Below are positions 28,855-40,461 of a stretch of DNA of 64,000 nt, in pieces. The notes beneath the pieces are model-generated. The model had not been told where the DNA came from. It saw only the letters and a program-made list of their open reading frames with translations, and did not search any database. Each line of letters opens with the position of its first letter. Positions within the stretch are counted from its first letter, which is position 1. The translations under genes were made by a program, and so were the position numbers. Source of the stretch: Brevundimonas huaxiensis (GTDB lineage: Bacteria; Pseudomonadota; Alphaproteobacteria; Caulobacterales; Caulobacteraceae); NCBI RefSeq assembly GCF_014218725.1, contig NZ_JABBJE010000003.1, forward strand, positions 248,001 through 312,000. The letters run 5' to 3'.

Positions 28855-29001
28855 ATGGCCCGTTCGATCGCCAACGCTGTATCAAATCGGCTTCCGTTCG
28901 TCGCGGTGGCGATCCTGTGTCTCGCTGCGGTGCAACTGATCGCCGCCTCCTGCACGCCGGAGCCCGCACCCTATGCGGTGCGAGTGATGATCCAACGTTG
29001 A
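28855..29001 (+). CDS. Small exported or membrane peptide, 48 residues
   Basis: A short open frame from ATG 28855 to TGA 29001. It reads as a basic N-terminus (MARSIANAVSNRLP), a hydrophobic segment of about 18 residues (FVAVAILCLAAVQLIAA) and then SCTPEPAPYAVRVMIQR. The AASC end of the hydrophobic stretch loosely resembles a lipoprotein signal. There is only a weak CTGGAG ribosome site. It is a candidate gene between the divergent MBL gene and the TonB-dependent receptor. Confidence 0.4.
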   Translation: MARSIANAVSNRLPFVAVAILCLAAVQLIAASCTPEPAPYAVRVMIQR

Positions 29002-29258
29002 ATATATACTGACACTTAGGAGAGGCCGACAACGAAGCAGGCGCGAGAAGCGCATCTTCGGTCGTTTTCGTGCCTGCTAGAGCGGGTGTGTCGTCTCTGT
29101 GACAGGTCCGTCTCACTTGTGGCGTGAATGCGTCTTCGCGCTGGACTTACTTCAGGCGTTGGTATGCTCTCTCGCGCAACCAGCTATTCGGCTGGCACAC
29201 GGATATGGATTCGGTGGGCTGCAGTCGCGGCTCTACATCGATCATGGGAGAGCTATCC
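29002..29258 (+). other. Leader region of the TonB-dependent receptor
   Basis: About 257 bases without a convincing gene. It begins with an AT-rich stretch (TTGAATATATACT near 28999) that could hold a promoter -10 box, then purine- and pyrimidine-rich segments without a clear Fur box, riboswitch or long hairpin. A weak open frame (from 29124) runs in phase into the receptor but lacks a ribosome site. This is probably the 5' leader of the receptor mRNA. Confidence 0.4.
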
Positions 29259-32132
29259 TTGAATAACGTCAAATATCGCCGCAGCTTGCTGGCCACCACC
29301 ATGATTGGCGGCGTCGCACTGGCTATGGCGGCTAGCCCTTCATTCGCTCAGTCGCAGGACGGCACCACCGAGGTCGGTGAAATCGTCGTGACCGGCTCGC
29401 GGATCGTGCGCCAGGACTATGTCGCAAACAGCCCCGTGGCCACCGTCAGCGCCGAGCAGATTCAGGCGCGGGGCGATGTGAACGTTGAACAAATCCTCAA
29501 CCAGCTTCCGCAGGTCGTGCCTGGTCTGTCGGCCAACTCCAACAACCCGGCCAACGGTTCGGCGACCGTCGATCTGCGCGGCCTTGGCCCGAGCCGCACC
29601 CTTGTGCTGGTGAACGGTCGTCGCTTCGTTCCCTACGACAAATCCAACGCCGTCGACCTGAACAGCATTCCTGCCGCGCTGATCGAGCGCGTGGAAGTCG
29701 TCAGTGGCGGCGCCTCGGCGACCTACGGCTCCGACGCTCTGGCCGGCGTCGTCAACTTCATCTTCAAGGACAACTTCGAAGGTCTGGCGGTCAACACTCA
29801 ATACGGCGTCTCCGGCTTCGGCGACGGCGAGCAGTTCAACGCCTCGGCCTTGTTCGGCGCCAATATCGCTGACGGTCGCGGCAATGTGACCGGCTTCGTG
29901 GGCTATGCCGACCGTGACGGCTTCCTGCCGAACGAGGATCGTCCCTGGGCGCTCAGCAGCAACGCAGGCGGTTCCGGCACCGGCATCTACGGCGGTCTGA
30001 ACAACCTCGGCACCAACAACTACACGGCCGTCGGCTGCTCGACGGCGCCGACCCCTTGCCGCCGCTCGTTCCGTACTGCTGGCGTCCCCGGACAGTTCAA
30101 CAACGACTTTGGCCTGGGCGCTTCCAGCGATCGTTACGATTTCGCACCGGTCAACCTGCTGCAGTCGCCGTCGGAACGCTACAATGCGGTTCTGTTGGGT
30201 CATTACGACATCAACGACACCTTCACGGCGTTCACCGAAGTCTTCTACACCAACACCCGCAACAACATTCAGCTGGCGCCGACGCCGGCGACCGGGATCA
30301 ACATCCCGTACGGCAACTACTTCGTTCAAAACTACCCCGCGCTGCTGGCCTACGCCAATTCGCGCCCCAATCCGACGGCTCCGCTGAACTTCGATCGCCG
30401 TATGGCTGAAGTCGGCGCCCGCGTCGAAAGCCACGACACCAACGTCCTTCAGTTCAATGGCGGACTTCGCGCCAACCTGGGAGGCGACTGGAAGGCTGAA
30501 GGCATTTACGCCTACGGCCGCACCGAACTGCGCACCTCGATTGAAAATGATGTGTCTCGTTCGCGACTGGCCGCCGCGCTGGCCGCCGGCGGTACGGCGA
30601 CGAGCTGCGCCGCGTCCTCGCTGCAACTCTTCCCGGGCTGTGTTCCGGTCAATCTGTTCGGCGCCGGCACCATCACCCCGCAGGCCGCAAACTTCATTCG
30701 CCTGAACTTCGCCGACACCAGCATCTTTGAACGTCAGAACCTGACCTTCAACGTGACCGGCACCGCCTTCGAACTGCCCGCCGGTCCGCTGTCTGTCGCT
30801 TTCGGCGCCGAATATCGTGAAGACAAGCTGAGCTTCACGCCGGACGCCGCCAAGGCTTCGGGCGACATCTTCGGCTTCAACGCCGAGCGCCCTGTCGCGG
30901 GTCGTACGGAATCGAAAGAGCTCTATGCGGAAGCTGTGATCCCGCTGGTTCGCGACGTGCCGTTCATCAAGTCGCTGGAGCTGGAAGTCGGCGCCCGCAT
31001 GGCCGACTACGACACGGTCGGCAAGATCTACGCCTATAAGGCTGGCGGCTCGTGGGAGCCCGTCGATAGCCTGCGCTTCCGCGGCATCTATCAACGCGCC
31101 GTGCGTGCGCCGAACGTCTTTGAGCTGTTCCAAGCCAACGACCAAGGCTTCCCGGCGGTTCTGGACCCTTGCACCACGCGTAACCCTTCGTCGGGCGCTA
31201 CTCGTACCCTGTCGACCGGCGTGCGCAACTTCTGCACCGCGCAACTCGGTTTCGATCCGGTGGCCACCGGCTTCGTTGCCCAGAACACGCAAACGGAGTC
31301 GTTCTTCTACGGCAACCCGAACCTGACCGAAGAAACGTCGGACACGGTCACACTGGGCGCCGTCTGGCAGCCGACCTTCGTTCCGGGCCTGTCGATGTCG
31401 CTCGATTACTATGACATAAAGGTCGAGGACTACATCGGCACCATCTTCGGCGGCGTTTCCGGCATCGTGAACCAGTGCTTCGCGGCTGGCGCGGCAGCTT
31501 CGGGCACGACGGGCGCTCCGGTCTCGGCAGTTGCAGAGTGCAACAACGCCGGCATCGGTCTGCCTCTGATCTATCGTGATCCGGCTGGCAACCTGAAGGC
31601 GCGCGCCCCCTTGGGCAACGTCTCGCAACTGCAAACCAGCGGCGTGGACTTCTCGACGCGTTACGGCTGGAACGTGCCGTGGGGCGGCGGCTTCTGGGGT
31701 CAGAAGCTGGATGTCGCGGTCAACCTGACCTACCTGGACAGCTACGAGCTGGACGGCATCGAGTATAAGGGCACGGTTGGCGCCTACAACATCAGCGCCA
31801 GCCTGCCGGAGTGGAAGGCAAACGTTTCGCTCGGCTACGACTTCGGTCCGGTCCGCGTGAACTATTCCGGCACCTACATTGACGCCATGGACAACCAGGG
31901 CAACATCCCTGACTTCCAGGACGGCGGCTATGTCGGCACCGACTCCTACTGGTACCATGACGTCAGCGCCTCGTATGATTTCAACGACAATGTCGAGATC
32001 TTCGGCGGCGTTCGCAACCTGGCGGACAAGGCCCCGCCTGTGTTCGACAACGCGAACGACGGCAACACCGACCCGAACAACTTCGACGTGGTCGGCCGCT
32101 ACTTCTTCGTGGGTGCACGCCTGAAGTATTGA
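29259..32132 (+). CDS. TonB-dependent outer-membrane receptor
   Basis: A receptor of about 957 residues that imports a substrate across the outer membrane using TonB energy. The N-terminal signal peptide (residues 1-30, ending SPSFAQ) is followed by EVGEIVVTGSRIV, the TonB-box-like segment, the plug domain (ERVEVVSGGASATYGSDALAGVVNFI) and a 22-strand barrel ending in a C-terminal aromatic strand with LKY. TTG at 29259 has the GGGAG site at 29246-29250 at proper distance; ATG 29244 is the alternative start. The receptor lacks a CarR/FecA signalling domain. The substrate is unknown; large Brevundimonas-like receptors of this type often serve oligosaccharides. A strong terminator follows. Confidence 0.92.
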   Translation: MNNVKYRRSLLATTMIGGVALAMAASPSFAQSQDGTTEVGEIVVTGSRIVRQDYVANSPVATVSAEQIQARGDVNVEQILNQLPQVVPGLSANSNNPANGSATVDLRGLGPSRTLVLVNGRRFVPYDKSNAVDLNSIPAALIERVEVVSGGASATYGSDALAGVVNFIFKDNFEGLAVNTQYGVSGFGDGEQFNASALFGANIADGRGNVTGFVGYADRDGFLPNEDRPWALSSNAGGSGTGIYGGLNNLGTNNYTAVGCSTAPTPCRRSFRTAGVPGQFNNDFGLGASSDRYDFAPVNLLQSPSERYNAVLLGHYDINDTFTAFTEVFYTNTRNNIQLAPTPATGINIPYGNYFVQNYPALLAYANSRPNPTAPLNFDRRMAEVGARVESHDTNVLQFNGGLRANLGGDWKAEGIYAYGRTELRTSIENDVSRSRLAAALAAGGTATSCAASSLQLFPGCVPVNLFGAGTITPQAANFIRLNFADTSIFERQNLTFNVTGTAFELPAGPLSVAFGAEYREDKLSFTPDAAKASGDIFGFNAERPVAGRTESKELYAEAVIPLVRDVPFIKSLELEVGARMADYDTVGKIYAYKAGGSWEPVDSLRFRGIYQRAVRAPNVFELFQANDQGFPAVLDPCTTRNPSSGATRTLSTGVRNFCTAQLGFDPVATGFVAQNTQTESFFYGNPNLTEETSDTVTLGAVWQPTFVPGLSMSLDYYDIKVEDYIGTIFGGVSGIVNQCFAAGAAASGTTGAPVSAVAECNNAGIGLPLIYRDPAGNLKARAPLGNVSQLQTSGVDFSTRYGWNVPWGGGFWGQKLDVAVNLTYLDSYELDGIEYKGTVGAYNISASLPEWKANVSLGYDFGPVRVNYSGTYIDAMDNQGNIPDFQDGGYVGTDSYWYHDVSASYDFNDNVEIFGGVRNLADKAPPVFDNANDGNTDPNNFDVVGRYFFVGARLKY

Positions 32133-32155
32133 TCCTTATCGGGTCATCGAAACTG

Positions 32156-32186
32156 AGGCGGCGGAGCAACGCTCCGCCGCCTTTTT
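32156..32186 (+). terminator. Rho-independent terminator of the receptor gene
   Basis: A 12-base perfect stem (32156-32167 with 32171-32182), AAC loop, followed by TTTT. It lies 23 bases after the receptor stop. Confidence 0.9.
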
Positions 32187-32274
32187 CGTTTAAGCGGCGC
32201 CGTAGAAAAACCATTCGGGCGGGCGAGCGTTACGGATCGTCGCCTGTTTGCGGCGCGCTCCTTCAAGGAAGATT

Positions 32275-32829
32275 ATGCTGAAATTTGTCGTTTCCGGACT
32301 GTCGGTCCTGTCGCTGCTGGCCGCCGGCGCGGCGGTCGCTCAAACGCAGGATGGGCCGATCGTGACGGGCAATCGCTCGGGCGAGACGGCCGATGCGTTG
32401 AAGACGCGCGAGGCCATCGCCTATGCACGACCGCTGCCGCGCGGCGCGCCGAGCGCAGACTATCCGCTGGTGGCGTGGTGCGATGCCCTGGTGACCGGAC
32501 ATGCCGATTTGGGCGAGACGCTGACGTCGCGCGCGCCGGAGGATGTCGAGCTGGTGCGTCTGGGTCGTCTCGAAGCCCAGGATTTCCGCAGCGCCCTGGC
32601 GGCAGCCGCGCCGCGCCAATCGGCGGCTTCGAAGGCCGAGGCCGAGCAGGCCGTCGCCGCCGTCAAGGCGCAGTGGGCGCCGCTGATGGCCAATCCCGAC
32701 GCCGAGGCGCGCAGTCAGTCGTTCGGCCTGTTCTTCGGTCTGCCGGGCCGGTGCGAGCACGCCGCGCGCCGCCTGCGCGACAATATCACCACGCCGCCCG
32801 CCACGCTGGAGAGCGTCGGCATCAACTGA
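32275..32829 (+). CDS. Secreted protein of unknown function
   Basis: A 184-residue protein starting at the ATG at 32275 (AAGGAAG ribosome site). Residues 1-24 are a signal peptide (LSLLAAGAAVAQ), then a linker and an alpha-helical, Ala-rich domain with two cysteines (WCDALV and GRCEHAARRL). The pairing suggests one disulfide. I do not recognise the family. It stands alone between the receptor terminator and a bidirectional terminator. Confidence 0.7.
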   Translation: MLKFVVSGLSVLSLLAAGAAVAQTQDGPIVTGNRSGETADALKTREAIAYARPLPRGAPSADYPLVAWCDALVTGHADLGETLTSRAPEDVELVRLGRLEAQDFRSALAAAAPRQSAASKAEAEQAVAAVKAQWAPLMANPDAEARSQSFGLFFGLPGRCEHAARRLRDNITTPPATLESVGIN

Positions 32830-32853
32830 TCGGTTAGCCGGTTACCGGATGAC

Positions 32854-32874
32854 AAACGGCGGCTTGAGCCCGGC

Positions 32875-32888
<14 letters not shown>
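32854..32888. terminator. Bidirectional terminator between convergent genes
   Basis: A perfect 16-base stem (32854-32869 with 32873-32888) with a CCG loop, containing the stop of metH2 in its right arm. There is a short A/T stretch at each stem end. It can act for the secreted protein gene and for the methionine operon on the other strand. Confidence 0.65.
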
Positions 32889-35541
<2,653 letters not shown>

Positions 35542-36624
35542 TTACGCTACCAATTCAAAAGGTTCGAGGCCGGATAGACGCAAGGCCACCGGCCGTTCCG
35601 GGATGGCGCGGGGCTTCAGCGGCGCGACCTCTTCGGCGACGTGACGAATGTGATCCGGCGTCGTGCCGCAGCAACCGCCGACGATGTTGACCAAGCCGGA
35701 GGCGGCCCATTCCTCGATGAAGTGGGCGGTCTCGTGCGGTTCTTCGTCGTACTGGCCCATGGCGTTGGGCAGGCCCGCGTTGGGATAGGCGGCGACCAGG
35801 GTGTCGGCGACGCGGCTCAGCTCGGCGATGAAGGGCCGCATCAGGTCGGCGCCCAGGGCGCAGTTGAAGCCGACGGCGAACGGTTTGGCGTGGCGCACGC
35901 TGTTCCAGAAGGCCTCGGCCGTCTGGCCCGACAGGGTGCGGCCCGAGCGGTCGGTGATGGTGCCGCTGATCCAGATAGGCAGGACGTCCATGCCTTCGTC
36001 TTCCAGGTCCTTGATCGCCTTGATCGCGGCCTTGCAGTTCAGCGTATCGGTGATGGTTTCGATCAAATACAGATCGACGCCGCCTTCGTTCAGCGCCTTC
36101 ACCTGATGGCGATAGGCCTCATAGACCTGGTCGAAGGTCACGCTGCGGGCGCCGGGGTCGTTTACGTCCGACGACATCGACAGCATCTTGTTCAGCGGGC
36201 CGATGGAGCCGGCGGCGAAGCGGGGCTTGTGCGGCTCCTTGGCGGTCCAACGATCGGCGGAGGCGCGGGCCAGTTTCGCGCCCTCCAGATTGATGTCCCA
36301 CACCGCCTGCCCGTTCAGGGCGTAGTCCTCCTGGGCGATGGTTGTGCCCGAGAAGGTGTTGGTTTCGCTGATGTCGGCGCCGGCGGCGAAATACTGGTCG
36401 TGCAGGTCGGCGATGACATCGGGCCGCGTGATGCAGAGGATGTCGTTGTTCCCCTTCATCTGATGTTTCTCGTCATAGCCGTTGGCGGCGACGAAGCGGT
36501 CAGCGCGGAAGTCGTCTTCGTCCAACCCGCGACGCTGGATCATGACACCCCAACTGCCATCGAGGACCAGGATGCGCTCCTTGGCCGCCTGATGCAGGGC
36601 GGCGATGCGTTGTGCGCGGGTCAT
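35542..36624 (-). CDS. Methionine synthase, homocysteine-binding domain protein
   Basis: A 360-residue homocysteine S-methyltransferase module of split MetH. It begins with [19 protein letters not shown] and has the zinc-binding cysteines: GFNCALGA and [17 protein letters not shown]. Together with the 32875-35541 protein it rebuilds a complete methionine synthase of about 1,248 residues. It would bind homocysteine and receive the methyl group from the cobalamin domain in trans. The stop abuts the GTG of the partner gene. metF lies upstream on the same strand. Confidence 0.93.
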   Translation of the reverse strand: MTRAQRIAALHQAAKERILVLDGSWGVMIQRRGLDEDDFRADRFVAANGYDEKHQMKGNNDILCITRPDVIADLHDQYFAAGADISETNTFSGTTIAQEDYALNGQAVWDINLEGAKLARASADRWTAKEPHKPRFAAGSIGPLNKMLSMSSDVNDPGARSVTFDQVYEAYRHQVKALNEGGVDLYLIETITDTLNCKAAIKAIKDLEDEGMDVLPIWISGTITDRSGRTLSGQTAEAFWNSVRHAKPFAVGFNCALGADLMRPFIAELSRVADTLVAAYPNAGLPNAMGQYDEEPHETAHFIEEWAASGLVNIVGGCCGTTPDHIRHVAEEVAPLKPRAIPERPVALRLSGLEPFELVA

Positions 36625-36630
36625 GTGTGA

Positions 36631-36770
36631 TCCTCCCCTGCGAGTGAAGCGAAGCGGGGGAGGGGGACCGCCCGAAGGGTGGTGGAGGGGGCGACTTCAC
36701 ACGCAGGTGTATGGGGTCGCCCCCTCCACCACTTCGTGGTCCCCCTCCCCCGCAAGGGGGCGGGGGAGGA
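36631..36770. repeat. Long imperfect inverted repeat between metF and metH
   Basis: The left arm 36654-36695 (42 bases) and right arm 36716-36753 (38 bases) are reverse complements except for a 4-base indel near the middle, around a 20-base loop. An outer pair TCCTCCCC at 36631-36638 and GGGGAGGA at 36763-36770 extends it. The arms are purine/pyrimidine biased (GGGGGAGGGGGACC). RNA of this unit would form a very strong hairpin inside the metF-metH operon. It looks like a small palindromic mobile element or a transcript-stability element. Confidence 0.8.
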
Positions 36771-36784
36771 TTTGCTCGTCGGCA

Positions 36785-37735
36785 TCATTGCGAGACCTCG
36801 CGCACGCCCAGAACGCGACAGATCGCATAGACGAGGTCGGCGCGGTTCAGGGTGTAGAAGTGGAAGTCGGAGAAGCCCTCTTCCTGCAGGCGTGCGCAGG
36901 TCTCGGAGGCGACCGAGGCGGCCAGCAGTTTGCGGGTCTCAGGATCGTCGTCCAGGCCGTCGAAATGCGCCTTCAGCCAGTCGGGAATGCTGGCGCCGCA
37001 GGCGCCGCACATCCGTTGAAGGCCGGTGAAGTTGGAGACCGGCATGACGCCGGGGATCAGAGGAATGGTGACGCCCGCCGCCCGCACCCGATCGCGGAAC
37101 CGCAGGAAGGCGTCGATGTCGAAGAAGAACTGGCTGACGGCGCGGGTCGCGCCAGCATCGACCTTGGCCTTCAGCACCTCGATGTCGTGATTGATGGAGG
37201 GGCTTTCAGGGTGGCGTTCGGGATAGGCGCCGACCGTGACGTCGAATCCGCCGATGCGGTTGATGGCGGCGGTCAGTTCGGTGGCGTTGGCGTAGCCGTC
37301 GCCGCGCGGCTGATAGATGCCGCCGATGCCAGCCCCGCCGGGCGGATCGCCGCGCAGGGCCACGATGTGATCGACTCCGATCGCCTTATAGCCTTCGATG
37401 ACCTCATCGACTTCTTCCCGGCTGGCCTCGACGCAGGTCAGGTGGGCGGCAGGGCGGAGCGAAGTCTCGGTGATGATGCGCTGGACTGTGCGGTGGGTCC
37501 GCTCGCGGGTCGAACCGCCGGCGCCGTAGGTGACGGAGACGAAGGCGGGGTTGAGAGGCTCCAGACGGCGGATCGCCTTCCACAGATTGGCCTCGGCCTC
37601 ATCGGTTTTGGGCGGAAAGAATTCGAACGAGACGCGTACGGCGTCGCGGTTCGATCCGGCGCGGGCGACGGGGCCAAGCGGCGACAGCAGCAGGGCGCGA
37701 GCATCGGCCAGGTTGAGGGAGGCGGAGGAGGCCAT
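36785..37735 (-). CDS. metF: 5,10-methylenetetrahydrofolate reductase
   Basis: A 316-residue flavin enzyme that reduces methylene-THF to methyl-THF, the methyl donor for MetH. Motifs are SFEFFPPKTDEAEANLW, VTYGAGGSTRERT, AHLTCV, the ALRGDPP loop and FFFDIDAFLRFRDR. Its ATG at 37735 overlaps the TGA of the ArsR-methyltransferase gene by one base (TGATG), so it is translationally coupled. With both metH genes it forms one pathway operon. Confidence 0.96.
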   Translation of the reverse strand: MASSASLNLADARALLLSPLGPVARAGSNRDAVRVSFEFFPPKTDEAEANLWKAIRRLEPLNPAFVSVTYGAGGSTRERTHRTVQRIITETSLRPAAHLTCVEASREEVDEVIEGYKAIGVDHIVALRGDPPGGAGIGGIYQPRGDGYANATELTAAINRIGGFDVTVGAYPERHPESPSINHDIEVLKAKVDAGATRAVSQFFFDIDAFLRFRDRVRAAGVTIPLIPGVMPVSNFTGLQRMCGACGASIPDWLKAHFDGLDDDPETRKLLAASVASETCARLQEEGFSDFHFYTLNRADLVYAICRVLGVREVSQ

Positions 37736-38694
37736 CAGGCGGTCTTTCTGTCCTGGACGCGGCGTTCCGCCGTCCAGATGGTCACGGTCAGGCCCTCGGC
37801 GTCGTGGGGCAGGGCGATGGGGGCCGATGGCGTCAGGCCGCCGTCGACCAGCCAGCCGTTGATCTCGCTGTCGGCGAAGCCCAGGCGGCGATGCTGATGC
37901 GCCTCACGCATATGTTCGAAGTCGTGCGGGGCGAAGTCGATGATGACCAGGCGGCCGCCCGGGCTGACCAGACGCGCGGCCTCGGCGACGGCGGCGGACG
38001 GATCGGACAGGTAGTGCAGCACCTGATGCACGATCACCAGATCGGCGCTGGCGGCGGGCAGGCGGGTGGCGAAGATGTCGCCGTGGCGCAGTTCGACCTG
38101 CTCCACGCCCGCCTTGGTAACGTTGGTGCGGGCGATGTTGAGCATATTCTGACTGAGGTCCAGCCCGACCGACATCTTGGCCTTCTTGCCGAACAGGGTC
38201 AGCATCCGACCCGAGCCCGTGCCCAGATCGACGACGCGTTCGAAGGGGCCGGGCCCCACAGCCTTTTCCAACGCCGCCTCCACAGCGCTTTCGCTGACAT
38301 AGAGCGAACGCAGACGGTCCCACTGGGGCGCGACCTGTTCGAAATAGCTAGCGGCGGCTTCTTCGCGGTCCTTGCGGACTTCGTCCAGCCGCCGATGATC
38401 GGCCTCGCCGGCATCCTCGGCCAGGATGTCCAGCACCGTGTCGATCAATCGGCGCGCCTGGGCGTCGTGCGACAGGCGATAGTAGACGCGGGCGCCGTCG
38501 GGAAAGCGCTCGATCAGCCCGGCGTCGGTCATCAGCTTGAGATGGCGCGACACCCGCGGTTGGCTCTGGTCCAGAATGCGGGACATTTCCATGACCGACA
38601 GCTCTTCGCCCGCCAGCAGCGACAGAAGGCGCAAACGGGTGGGTTCGCCGGCGGCGCGGAGGGCTTCGACAGTCTGATCGGCGGACAAGCTCAT
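37735..38694 (-). CDS. ArsR-family regulator fused to a SAM-dependent methyltransferase
   Basis: A 319-residue two-domain protein. Residues 1-100 are an ArsR-type winged helix (EALRAAGEPTRLRLLSLLAG, VMEMSRILDQSQPRVSRHLKLM); residues 130-319 are a Rossmann methyltransferase with the SAM motif VDLGTGSGRM, GLDLSQNML and LVIVHQVLHYL. Leading the metF-metH operon, it probably senses SAM or SAH and represses the operon (as SahR-like regulators do; inference). ATG 38694 lies directly after a palindromic promoter with no ribosome site. An upstream open frame to 38730 is only read-through of the promoter. Confidence 0.88.
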   Translation of the reverse strand: MSLSADQTVEALRAAGEPTRLRLLSLLAGEELSVMEMSRILDQSQPRVSRHLKLMTDAGLIERFPDGARVYYRLSHDAQARRLIDTVLDILAEDAGEADHRRLDEVRKDREEAAASYFEQVAPQWDRLRSLYVSESAVEAALEKAVGPGPFERVVDLGTGSGRMLTLFGKKAKMSVGLDLSQNMLNIARTNVTKAGVEQVELRHGDIFATRLPAASADLVIVHQVLHYLSDPSAAVAEAARLVSPGGRLVIIDFAPHDFEHMREAHQHRRLGFADSEINGWLVDGGLTPSAPIALPHDAEGLTVTIWTAERRVQDRKTA

Positions 38695-38699
38695 ATGCT

Positions 38700-38730
38700 C
38701 ATATAAAGATATCCTTATATGATTTGGCAA
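38700..38730 (-). promoter_or_regulatory. Promoter and palindromic operator of the methionine operon
   Basis: On the minus strand, -35 TTGCCA (38730-38725) and -10 TTTATA (38707-38702) are 17 bases apart. A 22-base palindrome at 38700-38721 (20 of 22 positions symmetric, centred on GATATC) covers the spacer and -10. Seven bases separate the -10 from the ATG, so transcription should start at or near the A of ATG, giving a leaderless mRNA. Confidence 0.7.
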
Positions 38731-38813
38731 GTGAAATCGGTTTCCTGGAAGCGCGTCGACGGGAATGGTTCGTGCGCGCGTTAAAGCCAGCAGACCTGTC
38801 TTGGAGTGATCTC

Positions 38814-39203
38814 ATGCGTAGCCTGTTTATCGCCGCTCTTGCTTTCGCCGCTGCCGGTCCGGCGTTGGCTCAAAGCGACTTTCCCGAGGCGCCGGCCGCT
38901 GAAATGTCAGGGCGGCCTATGGGCGGTCAGATGCGGCCGCCGGAGCGCGAAAACCTGGCCCAGATGCAGGCGCGCATGACCCAGATGTTCAATCGTCTGG
39001 ACGCCAATGAAGACGGCGTGGTCGATGCCAGCGAATTGGCCAATGCACGCGGCGGTCGGATGCTGGCGCGCTTCGACGCCGATGCGGACGGACGCATTAC
39101 TCGCGAGGAATTCGATGTGGGCCTCGCCGCCGCCTTCAAGGCGATGGACAAGAACGGCGACGGCGTGGTGACGGCGGACGAGCGGCCGCAGCGTCCCCGC
39201 TGA
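38814..39203 (+). CDS. Secreted EF-hand protein
   Basis: A 129-residue exported protein with a signal peptide (residues 1-20, ending AGPALAQ), a Met/Pro/Arg-rich linker and three EF-hand loops: DANEDGVVDASE, DADADGRITREE and DKNGDGVVTADE. All three have the oxygen ligands at positions 1, 3, 5 and 12, so calcium binding is likely. It is expected in the periplasm, function unknown. TTGGAG lies before the ATG. The frame is open further upstream, across the divergent promoter, but this is not coding. Confidence 0.85.
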   Translation: MRSLFIAALAFAAAGPALAQSDFPEAPAAEMSGRPMGGQMRPPERENLAQMQARMTQMFNRLDANEDGVVDASELANARGGRMLARFDADADGRITREEFDVGLAAAFKAMDKNGDGVVTADERPQRPR

Positions 39204-39205
39204 AG

Positions 39206-40132
39206 TCAGACGACGGGCGTCTTCAGCGGCCCGCCCGCGAAATGCGCCTGAAGATTTTCGATCAGCAGCATCAGCATGCCCTGCACTCCGGCGGTCGTGG
39301 CCCCGGCGGTGTGGGGCGTCAGAATGACATTGGGAACGTCGGCCCAGCGGGCTGGATCTGTCGGCTCCTCGATGAAGACATCCAGGGCCGCCTGACCCAA
39401 TGTCCCTGATCTCAGTGCGGCGATCAGGGCGTCCTCGTCCACGACCTGACCGCGCGAGACGTTGACCAGCAGGCCGTCGGGGCCGAGCGCCTCGATGATG
39501 TCCCGCGAAATCAGGCCGCGATTGGTCTCGTCCGCCTTGCAGGCGACGACCAGGGTGTCGCTGGCCTTGGCGAGCGCCAGCAGGCTGTCGGCGCGCGGCC
39601 ATTTGGCGTCATGGGGACGTGGCCCCCACCAACTGACCGCCATGCGGAAGGCCTCGGCGCGGTCGGCGACGGCCTTGCCGATGTGGCCCAAGCCGACGAT
39701 GCCCAGCTTCTGTCCGGCGAGCGACGTCGTGATGGTGCGGGTCTCGAAGGTCCAGCCGCCAGCGCGGACCTGACGGTCGCCCGAGGCGATCTGGCGACGC
39801 GCGGCCAGGATTAGGCCCAGGGCGTGATCGGCGACATCTTCGTGATTGACGCCTGGCGCGTGGGTGACGGGCAGGCCGCGCTGGCGGCACCAGTCGATGT
39901 CGATCCCGTCATAGCCGGAGGTGAAACAGGCGATCAGGTCGAGATTGGGCAGGCGTTCGATCAGCGCCGTGTCCAGCGGCGCCTCGCCGGCGACGACCAT
40001 GACGCGGATGTCGTGGGCGGCCTCGATCGGCGGGCCTTCCCAGAAGCGATAGACGTCGTAGGCGCTCTCCAGAAATCCCGAGAGCGGGGCGAGATGCCGC
40101 TGCATGATGAGAACGGCGGGGCGTTGGGTCAT
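39206..40132 (-). CDS. D-isomer-specific 2-hydroxyacid dehydrogenase
   Basis: A 308-residue NAD(P)-dependent dehydrogenase. The NAD motif is GLGHIGKAVADRAEAF; the catalytic Arg/Glu/His set lies in CKADETNRGLI, VVDEDALIAALR and LTPHTAGATT. It resembles GhrB/GyaR-like glyoxylate or hydroxypyruvate reductases, but the substrate cannot be fixed. Its start (40132) overlaps the stop of the DUF5615 gene by four bases, so it is translated with the DUF433/DUF5615 pair. Confidence 0.9.
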   Translation of the reverse strand: MTQRPAVLIMQRHLAPLSGFLESAYDVYRFWEGPPIEAAHDIRVMVVAGEAPLDTALIERLPNLDLIACFTSGYDGIDIDWCRQRGLPVTHAPGVNHEDVADHALGLILAARRQIASGDRQVRAGGWTFETRTITTSLAGQKLGIVGLGHIGKAVADRAEAFRMAVSWWGPRPHDAKWPRADSLLALAKASDTLVVACKADETNRGLISRDIIEALGPDGLLVNVSRGQVVDEDALIAALRSGTLGQAALDVFIEEPTDPARWADVPNVILTPHTAGATTAGVQGMLMLLIENLQAHFAGGPLKTPVV

Positions 40133-40461
40133 GGGCGAACCTCGACGAGGTGGACGCCTTCAGACAGGCATCGCTCGATTTGAGGCCATTTCGGGTCAAG
40201 CCAATCGATCAGCGCACGTCGGGTCGCATTTCCCAAACGAAGCCAGACGACCTGTGGGCCTGATCGACGGTCCGCCGCCCATATCGCGAAATCGCGATCC
40301 TTGGTCAGGATGACCCGTTCCTCGGTCTTGGCCAGAGACCAGATCGCCTGATCGGTCGCGTTGACGGTCAGAATTTCTGAAACATGATCCGCCGCGTGTC
40401 CCTTCGCTCGTAACCAATCGGTCAGGGCGAGGGGCAGTTGAGCGTCCACGACGAAGTTCAC
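40129..40461 (-). CDS. DUF5615 PIN-like protein, putative toxin
   Basis: A 110-residue PIN-like fold protein. DAQLPLALTDWL with Asp6, ILTKDRDFA with the second Asp pair and VVWLRLGN are the family marks. Such proteins pair with DUF433 antitoxins, and the DUF433 gene overlaps it by four bases upstream here. RNase activity is inferred from the family, not proven. Downstream coupling to the dehydrogenase start is unusual. Confidence 0.8.
   Translation of the reverse strand: MNFVVDAQLPLALTDWLRAKGHAADHVSEILTVNATDQAIWSLAKTEERVILTKDRDFAIWAADRRSGPQVVWLRLGNATRRALIDWLDPKWPQIERCLSEGVHLVEVRP

Noticed and set aside
29340..31958. 872-codon open frame antisense to the TonB-dependent receptor
   Set aside because: Shadow of the receptor gene; no start context, no family motif, composition typical for antisense reading.
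36625..36784. SAM or cobalamin riboswitch between metF and metH
   Set aside because: The structure is a simple long inverted repeat without the conserved riboswitch cores.
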